Of a stretch of 30,589 nt of DNA, positions 8,605 through 15,986 are shown one piece after another. This stretch comes from JAEUOS01 sp964470865 (lineage in GTDB: Bacteria; Pseudomonadota; Gammaproteobacteria; Burkholderiales; JAEUOS01). The position numbers were made by a program, and so were the translations under genes. The notes beneath the pieces were generated by a model. That model ran no database searches. It was not told the origin of the DNA and saw only the letters and a program-made list of their open reading frames with translations. Where the stretch lies: assembly GCA_964470865.1 (NCBI GenBank), contig CAYYFR010000055.1, positions 1 to 30,589 on the forward strand, in the 5' to 3' direction. Numbering within the stretch: position 1 is the first letter of the stretch; each line of letters starts with the position of its first letter.

Positions 8605-8640
8605 AGAATCCACTTCCGTGGAGGAGACATACTCTCCTTA
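8570..8640 (-). ncRNA. Candidate structured small RNA with an anti-Shine-Dalgarno segment
   Basis: Read on the minus strand, three hairpins follow each other almost without a break. The first is AGGAGA (8633-8638), a 5-base loop and TCTCCT (8622-8627). The second is CCAC, loop GGAA, GTGG (8610-8621). The third is a 9-bp terminator stem GCCCCGACC (8596-8604 with 8577-8585) followed by seven U (8570-8576). The segment TCTCCTCC can pair with GGAGGAGA, a strong ribosome-binding sequence. From memory, Rfam holds a betaproteobacterial toxic small RNA with a similar logic; I could not check this. No convincing promoter was found, so the 5' end is a guess. A mini-ORF (AAGGAGAGTATG start, about 32 codons) would run through the terminator and is less likely to be the product. 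Confidence 0.5.
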
Positions 8641-8779
8641 CGCAGATTGCATGCCAGCTTCAGCCCGTTTCGTCGTGCGTTTGCCGGCAATGCATACATG
8701 TGCGATATTCGAGGCCGTGCCGGCAGCGACTACAACGGCCGCTGCAAAGAAGTTTCAACTATATGAAAGATGAAAAACC

Positions 8780-9256
8780 ATGGCCAAAATGCCCGACATG
8801 AACACTCCGCTTTTCAAAAAAGGACTTGCCGTGCGCCGCGCGGTAGTGGGCGCCGATTATGTGGAGAAATCACTGGCTTCGATGAACCAATTCAATGCGC
8901 CGCTGCAAAAGCTGGTGACCGAATGGTGCTGGGGCGACGTCTGGACCCGCCCCGGCCTGCCTCGCGCGACGCGCTCGATGCTGAACCTCGCCATGCTGTG
9001 CGCGCTCAATCGCCCGCACGAATTGCGCATTCACCTGCGCGGCGCGCTCAACAACGGCGTCACGCCCAGGGAGATTCAGGAAGTGTTGCTGCAGGTAGCC
9101 GTCTATTGCGGCGTGCCGGCCGGGGTCGAGGGCTTCAGAATTGCCACCGAAGTGATCAACGAAGCCAAATCCGCAACCAGGCCGGCGGGCAAAGCCACGG
9201 GCGCCAAACCCAAAGCCGCAAGGAAGCCAGGCCCCGCAGCGCGACCGCAAGCCTGA
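8780..9256 (+). CDS. PcaC-like carboxymuconolactone decarboxylase family protein
   Basis: Small helical protein (158 aa) resembling 4-carboxymuconolactone decarboxylase, the beta-ketoadipate pathway enzyme that turns carboxymuconolactone into an enol-lactone. Typical segments are KGLAVRRAVVGADYVEKSL, EWCWGDVWTRPGL and HLRGALNNGVTPREIQEVLL followed by GVPAGVEGF. It lacks the CxxC pair of AhpD-type peroxidase partners, so the decarboxylase branch fits better. After about residue 130 comes a 28-residue tail rich in Ala, Lys and Pro that the family does not normally have; it looks disordered. The start is uncertain: in-frame ATGs occur at 8780, 8789 and 8798 and none has a good ribosome site. No other beta-ketoadipate gene is nearby, so its real substrate is open. 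Confidence 0.8.
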   Translation: MAKMPDMNTPLFKKGLAVRRAVVGADYVEKSLASMNQFNAPLQKLVTEWCWGDVWTRPGLPRATRSMLNLAMLCALNRPHELRIHLRGALNNGVTPREIQEVLLQVAVYCGVPAGVEGFRIATEVINEAKSATRPAGKATGAKPKAARKPGPAARPQA

Positions 9257-9260
9257 CGCG

Positions 9261-9602
9261 ATGATCGCCTTCGATCGCCGCCGCCTGCTTCAGGCAGGCG
9301 CCGCCCTGGCGGCGGCGGGTTAGTCTGCCAGGCTTGCGTGCCCAGACCTGGCCCAACCGCCCGGTGCGTATCGCGCACGGCTACGACAGTCGTTCCAATC
9401 CCGATACCGTGGCGCGCACCATGAGCCGTGATCCAGTTTCCGTTCGTGATCATGGTCAAGCCGGATTCGCCGCAGTCGACATGCTGCATGTACCGTTCAA
9501 GGGCACCTCGTTCCTGGGCCGGATCGGCGGGCGCGTTGACATGCGCATCGCAGCTTCCGCGAACTGGCGCGCACGGCGAAGCTGGATGGTTGATGCGCGT
9601 TG
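9261..9602 (+). pseudogene. Broken Bug/TctC-family solute-binding protein gene
   Basis: Remnant of a periplasmic tricarboxylate-type binding protein. It opens with a plausible signal peptide, MIAFDRRRLLQAGAALAAAG, then hits a TAG stop. In another frame it resumes as AQTWPNRPVRI, the normal mature start of Bug proteins, and NPDTVARTMS, matching their GG-NDTVAR segment. It then jumps to DMLHVPFKGTSFLG and GGRVDM, which in intact proteins (about 320 aa) lie roughly 100 residues later. So there is at least one frameshift and one internal deletion. The frame stops again near 9595, and an assembly gap follows. It starts four bases after the decarboxylase stop and was probably once co-transcribed with it. 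Confidence 0.75.
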
Positions 9603-9702
9603 NNNNNNNNNNNNNNNNNNNNNNNNNNNNNNNNNNNNNNNNNNNNNNNNNNNNNNNNNNNNNNNNNNNNNNNNNNNNNNNNNNNNNNNNNNNNNNNNNN
9701 NN
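9603..9702. other. Assembly gap (100 N)
   Basis: Exactly 100 N, the conventional placeholder for a scaffold gap of unknown size. The flanks share only about four bases (GTTG), so there is no sign that the contigs overlap. The missing bases follow directly on the broken Bug gene. Confidence 0.98.
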
Positions 9703-9784
9703 GTTGCGGCGCATGGCTGGCAGCCAAGGGAACACTGAACCAGTCCGTAGGTGGAGAAAGTCTTTCTTGCAAGATATTGAATCG

Positions 9785-9808
9785 AAAAGGTTCTCCGTTC
9801 GAGAATCC
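9785..9808 (-). terminator. Weak possible terminator downstream of the amidohydrolase
   Basis: On the minus strand, TTCTC and GAGAA (9801-9805 and 9791-9795) form a short stem, extended by two G-C pairs across a one-base bulge, followed by UUUU (9785-9788). It lies 33 bases past the amidohydrolase stop, where an operon end is expected, but the stem is short. The remaining sequence between the gap and the amidohydrolase shows no gene. Confidence 0.35.
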
Positions 9809-9840
9809 GCATTCCAGGGACTTGTTCAGCGTTTTCCAAA

Positions 9841-10716
9841 CTACCGCAGCTTCAAGAGCCGCGCGGCGTTTTCCTTGATGATCAGGGGCCTGGCCTCAGG
9901 CTTGATCGGCAGTTTGTCAAACTCGGCCAGCCAGCGATCCGGCAGGATCACCGGATTGTCGCTGCCGAAGAGCACCTTGTGCTTGAGGAGGGTATTGGCG
10001 TATTGCACCAGCTTGGGCTCGAAATACTTGGGCGACCAGCCCGACAGATCGATGTAGACGTTCGGCTTGTGCAGCGCGACCGACAACTGCTCGTCCTGCC
10101 AGGGCACGCCCGGATGCGCCGAGATGATGGGCATGTCGGGAAAGTCGGCCGCGACGTCGTCGAGATACAAGGGGTTGCCGTACTTGAGGCGCAAGCCGGC
10201 GCCACCCGCCATGCCCGCACCGATGCCGGTCTGGCCGGAATGGAAGAGCGCCGGCAAGCCCGCTTCGGCGATCACTTCGTAAAGCGGATACGCATCGTGA
10301 TCGTTGGGAAAGAAACTCTGGATGATAGGGTGGAACTTGAAACCCTTGACGCCGAAATCCTTGATCAGGCGGCGCGCCTCGCGCACACCCATCTTGCCGC
10401 GCGCCGGGTCGATGCTGGCGAAGGGAATCGCGATATCCGCATGTTGTGCGGCTGATTCCGCCACCTCCTCGTTGGAAATGCGCCGGATCCCCATACCGCG
10501 CTCGTGATCGACGGTGAAGACGACAAAGGCGATCTTTCGCTCGCGATAGTAGGCGGCCATCTGTGCGATGGTCGGATGCTTCACCTCGTAACGGAAATAG
10601 CGCCCGCGTGCTTCGAGCGACTCGGCCTCCGCCTCATCGGGCAGCACGCGTGTCGAGGTTTCGGCATGGGTGTGGATATCGATGGCGACCAGTGCGTCTA
10701 CGTCGATCCTGGACAT
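9841..10716 (-). CDS. Amidohydrolase family protein (ACMSD/LigJ-like fold)
   Basis: Metal-dependent TIM-barrel hydrolase or decarboxylase (291 aa) of the amidohydrolase-2 family, which includes aminocarboxymuconate-semialdehyde decarboxylase, resorcylate decarboxylases and LigJ hydratase. Metal-site motifs are visible: DIHTHAE at residues 13-19, ALFHSGQTG, ISAHPGVPW and, near the C terminus, LFGSDNPV with the conserved Asp. I chose the ATG at 10716 because GGGAGAA lies just upstream; a further in-frame ATG at 10740 lacks a site. It is the last gene of the minus-strand CoA-ligase operon, 69 bases after the thioesterase. A decarboxylation or hydration of an aromatic or ring-cleavage acid would suit the context, but the substrate is not known. 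Confidence 0.85.
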   Translation of the reverse strand: MSRIDVDALVAIDIHTHAETSTRVLPDEAEAESLEARGRYFRYEVKHPTIAQMAAYYRERKIAFVVFTVDHERGMGIRRISNEEVAESAAQHADIAIPFASIDPARGKMGVREARRLIKDFGVKGFKFHPIIQSFFPNDHDAYPLYEVIAEAGLPALFHSGQTGIGAGMAGGAGLRLKYGNPLYLDDVAADFPDMPIISAHPGVPWQDEQLSVALHKPNVYIDLSGWSPKYFEPKLVQYANTLLKHKVLFGSDNPVILPDRWLAEFDKLPIKPEARPLIIKENAARLLKLR

Positions 10717-10785
10717 GGTGAAGTTCTCCCGCAGATTCAATGATGGTGGCAGAGTGACGCGTTGGAGGAAGGCTTGGCGAGCGCC

Positions 10786-11205
10786 CTATTCACACTTGAC
10801 GCGAATCTCATCAGGCACGCGAATGGCCTTGATGCGGTTCGGGTCATCGGGATGCATGGTAATGAAGGCGCGCACCTCGCGCCCCTCGCAGATGAGGGTC
10901 TCGCCGCGCGTGATGACATGCTTCTGGATGAACACCTTGTTGCGCCACTCCTCGATCGAGGTGGCGATGCGAATGGTCTCGCCGTATTTCGCCGCGTTCG
11001 AATACTTGACGTTGATCTCCAGCACCGGGGTGCCGGTGATGCCGGTGGTCTTGACCAGTTCGCTCCAGATCGGGATGCCGCAAGCGACGAAAAAATTGAG
11101 CGATGAGGCGTCCATCCAGCGCGAGAAATTGGGGAAGAACACGATCCCGGCGGGGTCGCAATCGCCGAAATTGATCAAGACATCGGTGGTGACAATGCGG
11201 GGCAT
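10786..11205 (-). CDS. 4-hydroxybenzoyl-CoA thioesterase-type hotdog protein
   Basis: Acyl-CoA thioesterase (139 aa) with a hotdog fold. The N terminus INFGDCDPAGIVFFPNFSRW closely follows the Pseudomonas CBS3 4-hydroxybenzoyl-CoA thioesterase, and its catalytic Asp17 falls at Asp17 here too. Further shared segments include GTPVLEINVKY and EEWRNKVFIQKH. It should hydrolyse an aromatic acyl-CoA to the free acid and CoA in the cytoplasm. It lies between the feruloyl-CoA-synthase-like gene (71 bases upstream) and the amidohydrolase (69 bases downstream). That setting suits release of a hydroxybenzoate at the end of side-chain beta-oxidation. The exact acyl group is an inference. Confidence 0.9.
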   Translation of the reverse strand: MPRIVTTDVLINFGDCDPAGIVFFPNFSRWMDASSLNFFVACGIPIWSELVKTTGITGTPVLEINVKYSNAAKYGETIRIATSIEEWRNKVFIQKHVITRGETLICEGREVRAFITMHPDDPNRIKAIRVPDEIRVKCE

Positions 11206-11245
11206 GTTGGCGCTGCCGGTGACGGGCGAGAACGAATACTATCCT

Positions 11246-11266
11246 TCAACGCTGCATTTGCGTTGA
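11246..11266. repeat. Inverted repeat between the CoA-ligase and thioesterase genes
   Basis: TCAACGC and GCGTTGA form a perfect 7-bp stem around a 7-base loop. There is no U tract on either strand, so it is not an ordinary terminator. It could be an RNA processing or stabilising hairpin inside the operon transcript, or chance. Confidence 0.4.
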
Positions 11267-11276
11267 CGCTCGGCGA

Positions 11277-13151
11277 TCAGCCGTGCACAGCGGGATTGGC
11301 CACCAGCGTGCGTGCGCTGGCCTTGGGAAGATACAGTTCCTCGACCAGAGCGGCGCGGTTGTTGAGCACCATGCGCTGGTTGATCGAGCCCTTGTCGGTG
11401 GCCTCGCCAATATCGAGTGACGCGGCCTCCTCTAGCAGCAGCGCGCGCACCACGCGGGTGGCGCTGCCGCTGGCAGAGCCGGCAACGCGGTCGAGCGCCA
11501 CCTGAAATACCGCGCGCACCGCGGCATGCGCCAGCAGCGCGCAAACCGTGGCGCCCGCGCCCAGTTCCGGGCACAGCGCGCGGCAGGCATCGACCGCCGG
11601 AAACAACAGCACCCCGATAGCGTCGCGGTCATGGCCTGCGATCACCACGTCCTGCACATAGGGCGCGCCGGCGGCGATCACGCTCTGCCGCAAGGGGCCG
11701 ACGCTGACCCAGGTGCCGGTGGCGAGCTTGAAGTCCTCGGCCACGCGGCCGTCGAACATCAGGCCTTGCGCAGGATCGGCCGGATCGGCCAGGCGCAGCG
11801 CGTCGCCCATCAGGTAGAAGCCCTCCGCATCAAATGCCGCGCGCGAAAGTTCATCATGCTTCCAATAGCCTGGCGTGATGTTCGGGCCGCGCAAGCGCAT
11901 TTCCAGCTTGTCACCATTGGGCACCAGCTTGAGTTCGACACCCGGCATCGGCAGCCCGACGTTGCCGGCACTTGCCATCTGCCAATTGGCGAACAGCGCC
12001 GCCGGCGCGGTTTCGGTCGACCCCAGGCTTGTGATCATTGGCACGCGTTCGCCTATGGTTCGATGGCTCAGCCGCTCCAGGCTGTCCCACACATGCTGCG
12101 ACAGGCCGGCCCCTGCGTACATCAACACCCGCAGCTTGCTGAAGAAGCTTCTGCACAAGGCCGCGTCATCCTCGAAAAACGGCAACAGCGCCTCGAAACC
12201 CCTGGGCACGTTCAGGTACATGGTCGGCGCCACTTCCCTCAAGTTGGCCACCGTCTTCTCGATCTGCCCCGGCACCGGCTTGCCTTCGTCGATATACAGC
12301 GTACCGCCGTTGAACAACACCAGGTTGAAATCGTGATTGCCGCCGAAGGTGTGGTTCCACGGCGGCCAGTCCAGCAGCACTGGCGGCTCATCGGCAAGAA
12401 ACGGCAGCATGGTGGCTATCATGCGCTGGTTGCTGCACAGCATGCGATGGGTGTTGATGACCGCCTTGGGCATGCCGGTGGAACCGGAAGTGAAGAGGAA
12501 TTTCGCCATGCTGTCGGGCCCGACGGCCTGATGCGCCGCCTCCACCGCCACGCTCGGACTGGTGGCCAAAAGTTCGGCGAACAGTCGTGCGCCGCGCCCG
12601 GCCGGCGGCGCACGCGTCACCACCAGTTCGGTGGCGGGCGGAATCGCCGCCGCGATCGCGCGTTCAAACACCTGTCCGTTGGCAACGAACACCAGGCCCG
12701 GCTCGAGCAGGGCGACGATGTGCTTGAGCTTGTCGAAATCCTGCGAGACAAGCGAGTACGGTACCGACACCGGTGCAAACGGAATGCCCACATGCAGCGC
12801 AGCCAGGCCGAGCAGTGCATGCTCGATATCATTGCCCGAAAGAATCAGCAGCGGCCGTGTGGCTGACAGGCCGCGATCGAGCAACGCCTGTGCCAGACAG
12901 CGCACCTGGGCCAGGGCTGCGGCGTAGCCGATGCGCCGCCAGTCGCCGCCGGCGGCGCGTTCGGCAAGAAACGGATGCTGCGGGCGCTGGCCCGCCCAGC
13001 GGATGAGCGGATCGGTAACGCGCCGCTCAAAAGCCCCAAGGGTGTGCGGCGACCGCAGCAGCATGCTGCCATCGCTGCGGTGTTCGATGGTGGTGTCGCG
13101 CGGGCCGAACCGCACCGCGCGATAGGGGGCCTGCTTGTAGCCGTTGGTCAT
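11277..13151 (-). CDS. Feruloyl-CoA synthase-like ligase
   Basis: ATP-dependent acid:CoA ligase (624 aa) of the ANL superfamily, closest by eye to bacterial feruloyl-CoA synthases, which activate ferulate, coumarate and caffeate. Motifs in order: the phosphate-binding loop FLFTSGSTGMPKAVINTHRM, the signature LLDWPPWNHTFGGNHDFN, the adenylate motif SLGSTETAPA, YLMGDALRLADP, the hinge-region GRVAEDFKLATGTWVSVG and a C-terminal TDKGSINQR that holds the probable catalytic lysine. The WPPWNHTFGG and DKGSINQR segments are characteristic of this subfamily rather than of fatty-acid ligases. GGGAGC precedes the ATG. A crotonase gene ends 20 bases upstream and a thioesterase gene lies 71 bases downstream. 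The substrate is inferred, not shown. Confidence 0.88.
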   Translation of the reverse strand: MTNGYKQAPYRAVRFGPRDTTIEHRSDGSMLLRSPHTLGAFERRVTDPLIRWAGQRPQHPFLAERAAGGDWRRIGYAAALAQVRCLAQALLDRGLSATRPLLILSGNDIEHALLGLAALHVGIPFAPVSVPYSLVSQDFDKLKHIVALLEPGLVFVANGQVFERAIAAAIPPATELVVTRAPPAGRGARLFAELLATSPSVAVEAAHQAVGPDSMAKFLFTSGSTGMPKAVINTHRMLCSNQRMIATMLPFLADEPPVLLDWPPWNHTFGGNHDFNLVLFNGGTLYIDEGKPVPGQIEKTVANLREVAPTMYLNVPRGFEALLPFFEDDAALCRSFFSKLRVLMYAGAGLSQHVWDSLERLSHRTIGERVPMITSLGSTETAPAALFANWQMASAGNVGLPMPGVELKLVPNGDKLEMRLRGPNITPGYWKHDELSRAAFDAEGFYLMGDALRLADPADPAQGLMFDGRVAEDFKLATGTWVSVGPLRQSVIAAGAPYVQDVVIAGHDRDAIGVLLFPAVDACRALCPELGAGATVCALLAHAAVRAVFQVALDRVAGSASGSATRVVRALLLEEAASLDIGEATDKGSINQRMVLNNRAALVEELYLPKASARTLVANPAVHG

Positions 13152-13171
13152 GCGGCGCTCCCGGATTGATC

Positions 13172-13984
13172 CTATTGCGCCCGCACCCGGGCGGCCTTGC
13201 CGTCGAGAAACGCCCGCACCCGGGCCTTGGCTTCCGGCGCGCTTTGCGCAATCGCGGCAATCAGGGATTCGGTGAACAAGCCTACCTCCTGGGTCGAATC
13301 GGCAATCCGCGGCAAGGCCTGCATTACCGCGAAATTGGTCATCGCGGCATTGCCGGCCATCTTGCGTGCCAGCTCCAGCGCTTTCGCCCGCGCTTCACCG
13401 GCGCCGACCAGATACTGCGCGAAGCCGAGACGCTCGCCCTCGTCGGCCCGGTAGACGCGGCCGGTAAGCATCATGTCGGTCATGCGCGCCACGCCGATCA
13501 GGCGCGGCAGCCGGGCCGAACCGCCACCACCGACGAATATGCCGCGCTGGCCTTCCGGCAGCGCGTAGAACGCGCTGGCGTCCGCCACCCGCACATGGCA
13601 GGCGGCGGCCAGCTCGAGGCCGCCACCAATCACCGCGCCATGCAGTGCGGCGACTACCGGCACCCGGCCGAACTGGATTTTCTCGAACGCCATGTGCCAA
13701 CTGCGCGAATGATGCACGCCTTCGACGGCGTCGCGGTCCCTGAGCGTGGACAGGTCGAGGCCGGCACTGAAATGGTCGCCACGGCCGCAAATCACCGCCG
13801 CACGCACGCCGTCAGGCGGCTTGGCGAAAAATGCCTCCAGCAAACCCACCATGTCGTCCGCCAGGGCGTTGCGCTTCTCGGGACGATTGAGTTCGATGAT
13901 CGCGATGTCGCCGTCGCGCCGCACCGTGACCGGGCGGCCGCCGGCAGGTTTTGCCTCAGACCTCACAATTTTTCGCGCAACCAT
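13172..13984 (-). CDS. Enoyl-CoA hydratase/isomerase (crotonase) family protein
   Basis: Crotonase-fold enzyme (270 aa) likely to hydrate or isomerise an enoyl-CoA. It has the oxyanion-hole segments GRGDHFSAGLDLS and LHGAVIGGGLELAAA, and keeps both glutamates expected in true hydratases: Glu in GGGLELA and Glu in ALPEGQRG. GARLPR-like GSARLPRLIG follows as usual. I start it at 13984 (MVARKIVRSEAK) with GAGAGAT upstream; the frame is open to 14101 but the extra residues do not look like the family. It is 20 bases before the feruloyl-CoA-synthase-like gene. This pairing matches feruloyl-CoA hydratase/lyase clusters, yet hydratase activity on other enoyl-CoAs is equally possible. Confidence 0.88.
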   Translation of the reverse strand: MVARKIVRSEAKPAGGRPVTVRRDGDIAIIELNRPEKRNALADDMVGLLEAFFAKPPDGVRAAVICGRGDHFSAGLDLSTLRDRDAVEGVHHSRSWHMAFEKIQFGRVPVVAALHGAVIGGGLELAAACHVRVADASAFYALPEGQRGIFVGGGGSARLPRLIGVARMTDMMLTGRVYRADEGERLGFAQYLVGAGEARAKALELARKMAGNAAMTNFAVMQALPRIADSTQEVGLFTESLIAAIAQSAPEAKARVRAFLDGKAARVRAQ

Positions 13985-14101
13985 CGAGGATCTCTCACTT
14001 CCGTTTGAATTGCCTGGATCGCAATATAGCGCGCGAATCCACCTGGCTGACAGAACCCCCGCGCGCGGCCGGCGAACGACTGCGCGCAGGCACTGCAACA
14101 A

Positions 14102-14185
14102 TCAGGAGTCTGCGGTAAAGCCGGTGGCCTTGACGATCGGCTGCCAGAAATCGAAATCCGATTGCAGCGCACACATCGCTTGCAT
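14102..14185 (-). pseudogene. C-terminal relic of a Bug/TctC solute-binding protein
   Basis: A 27-codon minus-strand frame ends SDFDFWQPIVKATGFTADS and a TGA stop. The last 15 residues match the usual C-terminus of Bug/TctC periplasmic binding proteins (W-P-I-V-K-A-S/T-G-F-T-A-D/E). It starts at an ATG that shares one base with the stop of the upstream crotonase. No other part of a Bug gene is present here, so this is the scar of a deletion that fused the end of a Bug gene to the crotonase stop. A functional 27-residue peptide is possible but unlikely. Confidence 0.6.
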
Positions 14186-15018
14186 CAACCCAGTGCCGGC
14201 TTTTTAGGTGCCAGATCGGCGAATTCCGCCGCCTGCCCGCTTTTTTGCGCCATCAGCGCTCGCGCGATATCGGCCGGATTGAACACCCCCGGTTGCAGCG
14301 CGTTGAGATAGGCGAACGACTCGGCCAGCGCATGGTCGCGCGCATAGCCGATCATCTCCTTGGTGGCGGCGATCGCCAATGGCGCCTTGGCGGCGATCTT
14401 CGCGGCCACCGCCAGCACGCCTTCGATCAGGGCCTCGTGGCCGTCGAAGACGCCGTTGACAAAGCCTAAACGCTCCGCGCGCTCTGCACCCAGGCGATCG
14501 CCGGTATAGGCCAGCTCGCGCATCACCGCCTCCGGTATCTGGCGCGGCATGCGGTTCATGGTGCCCACGTCGGCCATCATGCCGAGGTTGATTTCCTGGA
14601 TGCAAAAAAACGCGTCGCGGGTGCAGTAGCGCAGACAGCAGGCCGTCGCCAGATCGACCGCGCCGCCGATGCAGCCGCCCTGGATGGCGGCGATGACCGG
14701 AAAGCGGGCCTCGGCAATGGCGCTGAAGGACTGTTGCAGTTTGCGCAATTGCTGACGGAAGCGCTCGCGCGCCTCGACATCCTCGGTACCAAGCGCGTCG
14801 GGCGAGGAGAACACCGACAGGTCCATGCCGGCCGAAAAATGCCGCCCGGCGGCGCTGATCACCGCTACCCGGGTGCCACCGACCTCATCGAGTTCGCCAA
14901 ACACACGCGGCATCTCGGCCCAGAACGCGGGCACCATGCTGTTTTGTCTCTCGGGATGGTTCAAATGCACCCGCGCCACCGCGCCGTCACGCGTCACCTC
15001 GAAACACTCGTAGTCCAT
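14185..15018 (-). CDS. Delta(3,5)-delta(2,4)-dienoyl-CoA isomerase-like crotonase
   Basis: Crotonase-fold protein (277 aa). The three acidic residues that mark rat dienoyl-CoA isomerase ECH1 (Asp176, Glu196, Asp204) appear as Asp122 (GGAVDLATAC), Glu142 (IQEINLG) and Asp150 (MMADVG), with exactly the same spacing of 20 and 8. The oxyanion segment is GRHFSAGMDLS. This points to moving a conjugated or skipped diene within an acyl-CoA rather than simple hydration. I chose the ATG at 15018 for the AAGGAAA site ahead of it. It lies 37 bases after an SDR of the dienoyl-CoA reductase type, so two auxiliary enzymes for doubly unsaturated acyl-CoAs sit side by side. The aromatic ligase downstream leaves the true substrate open. 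Confidence 0.85.
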   Translation of the reverse strand: MDYECFEVTRDGAVARVHLNHPERQNSMVPAFWAEMPRVFGELDEVGGTRVAVISAAGRHFSAGMDLSVFSSPDALGTEDVEARERFRQQLRKLQQSFSAIAEARFPVIAAIQGGCIGGAVDLATACCLRYCTRDAFFCIQEINLGMMADVGTMNRMPRQIPEAVMRELAYTGDRLGAERAERLGFVNGVFDGHEALIEGVLAVAAKIAAKAPLAIAATKEMIGYARDHALAESFAYLNALQPGVFNPADIARALMAQKSGQAAEFADLAPKKPALG

Positions 15019-15055
15019 GGCGTTTCCTTTTCTCCGTTTCGGCTGTCGTGTCGCT

Positions 15056-15958
15056 TCAGCCGCGCGCGGCGCGGTCTTTGGCGTTCTGCGTCTCGATGGC
15101 GGCACGGGCCTCGGTCCAGTCGGCGTCCTGCCAGTTGCGCAACTCGTAGAAATTGCCGCCCATGCCCAAGTGGGCCGCGCCGTCCATCATGATCGACTGG
15201 CCCGAGAGCCAGTTGCAGCCGCCGCTCATGAGGAAAGCGGCGAGGTTCTGCAACTCCCCCATCTCGCCGCAACGCGCCTGCGGATTGACCTTCGCCGAGC
15301 GCGCGCCCGGTTGCTCGCCCGGACTCAAGCGCTTGCTCATGCCTTCGGTGGGAATCTCGCCCGGCCCCACTGCGTTGATGCGAATGCCGTAGCGCCCCCA
15401 CTCGGTCGCCAGCGACATGGTCATGCCGTGGATGGCACTCTTGCTCATCGCCGAGGGCACCACGAACGGGCTGCCGTTCAACACCCAGGTGACGATGATC
15501 GACATCACGCTCTTCATCGGCATGCCGGGCTTCCAGCCACCGGCGGCCTTGACTTCGGCAATCCAGCGTTTGCCCACCGCATGGGTCACGTAGAAGGTGC
15601 CGTGCATGACGATGTTGGCAACGGCGTCGAACCCGCGCGGGCTCAGGTCTTCGGTGCGGCTGATGAAGTTGCCGGCCGCGTTATTGACCAGGCCGGTGAG
15701 GCCGCCATGGGCGAAGATGTCCTCCACCATTTCCTCGACGACCGGCGCCTGGCGGATGTCGATGGCGTAAGTGGCGACCTTGCGCCCGTAACGCGCCTCC
15801 AGCGCGGCCGCGGTCTCGGCCAGCACCGCGCCGCGCCGCCCGCAGATCACCGCGTCGGCGCCCAGCTCCAGAAACTTCTCGGTCATCGCGCGGCCAAGCC
15901 CGGTGCCGCCGCCGGTCACCAATATGCGCTGTCCTGCGAGTAAGTCCTGTTTGAACAT
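15056..15958 (-). CDS. 2,4-dienoyl-CoA reductase-like SDR with a Tyr-to-Trp change
   Basis: Short-chain dehydrogenase/reductase (300 aa). It has the nucleotide-binding TGGGTGLGRA near residue 15 and NNAAGNFISRTEDLSPRGF, the hallmark of 2,4-dienoyl-CoA reductases such as DECR1. The region SPFVVPSAMSKSAI also follows DECR1, giving the conserved lysine as Lys173. DECR1 has its catalytic tyrosine 15 residues before that lysine; here the position is Trp158 (IIVTWVLNGS). Classical SDRs have YxxxK, also absent. The protein may use another residue or catalyse something else. It is the first gene of the minus-strand operon, divergent from a TetR regulator 93 bases away. The last 40 or so residues (from about GNFYELRNW) form a C-terminal extension. 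Confidence 0.86.
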   Translation of the reverse strand: MFKQDLLAGQRILVTGGGTGLGRAMTEKFLELGADAVICGRRGAVLAETAAALEARYGRKVATYAIDIRQAPVVEEMVEDIFAHGGLTGLVNNAAGNFISRTEDLSPRGFDAVANIVMHGTFYVTHAVGKRWIAEVKAAGGWKPGMPMKSVMSIIVTWVLNGSPFVVPSAMSKSAIHGMTMSLATEWGRYGIRINAVGPGEIPTEGMSKRLSPGEQPGARSAKVNPQARCGEMGELQNLAAFLMSGGCNWLSGQSIMMDGAAHLGMGGNFYELRNWQDADWTEARAAIETQNAKDRAARG

Positions 15959-15986
15959 GCTTGTTCCCGTTTCAGGTTGTGAAAAT

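Larger units (their letters stand above)
8371..8779 (+). other. Gene-free stretch with minus-strand hairpins
   Basis: About 410 bases between the monooxygenase and the carboxymuconolactone decarboxylase carry no recognisable protein gene. Two GC-rich hairpins, each followed by a U tract only when read on the minus strand, lie at 8374-8395 and 8570-8604. The second is the end of a three-hairpin cluster described separately. The open frames in this stretch have no recognisable domain. Confidence 0.5.
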
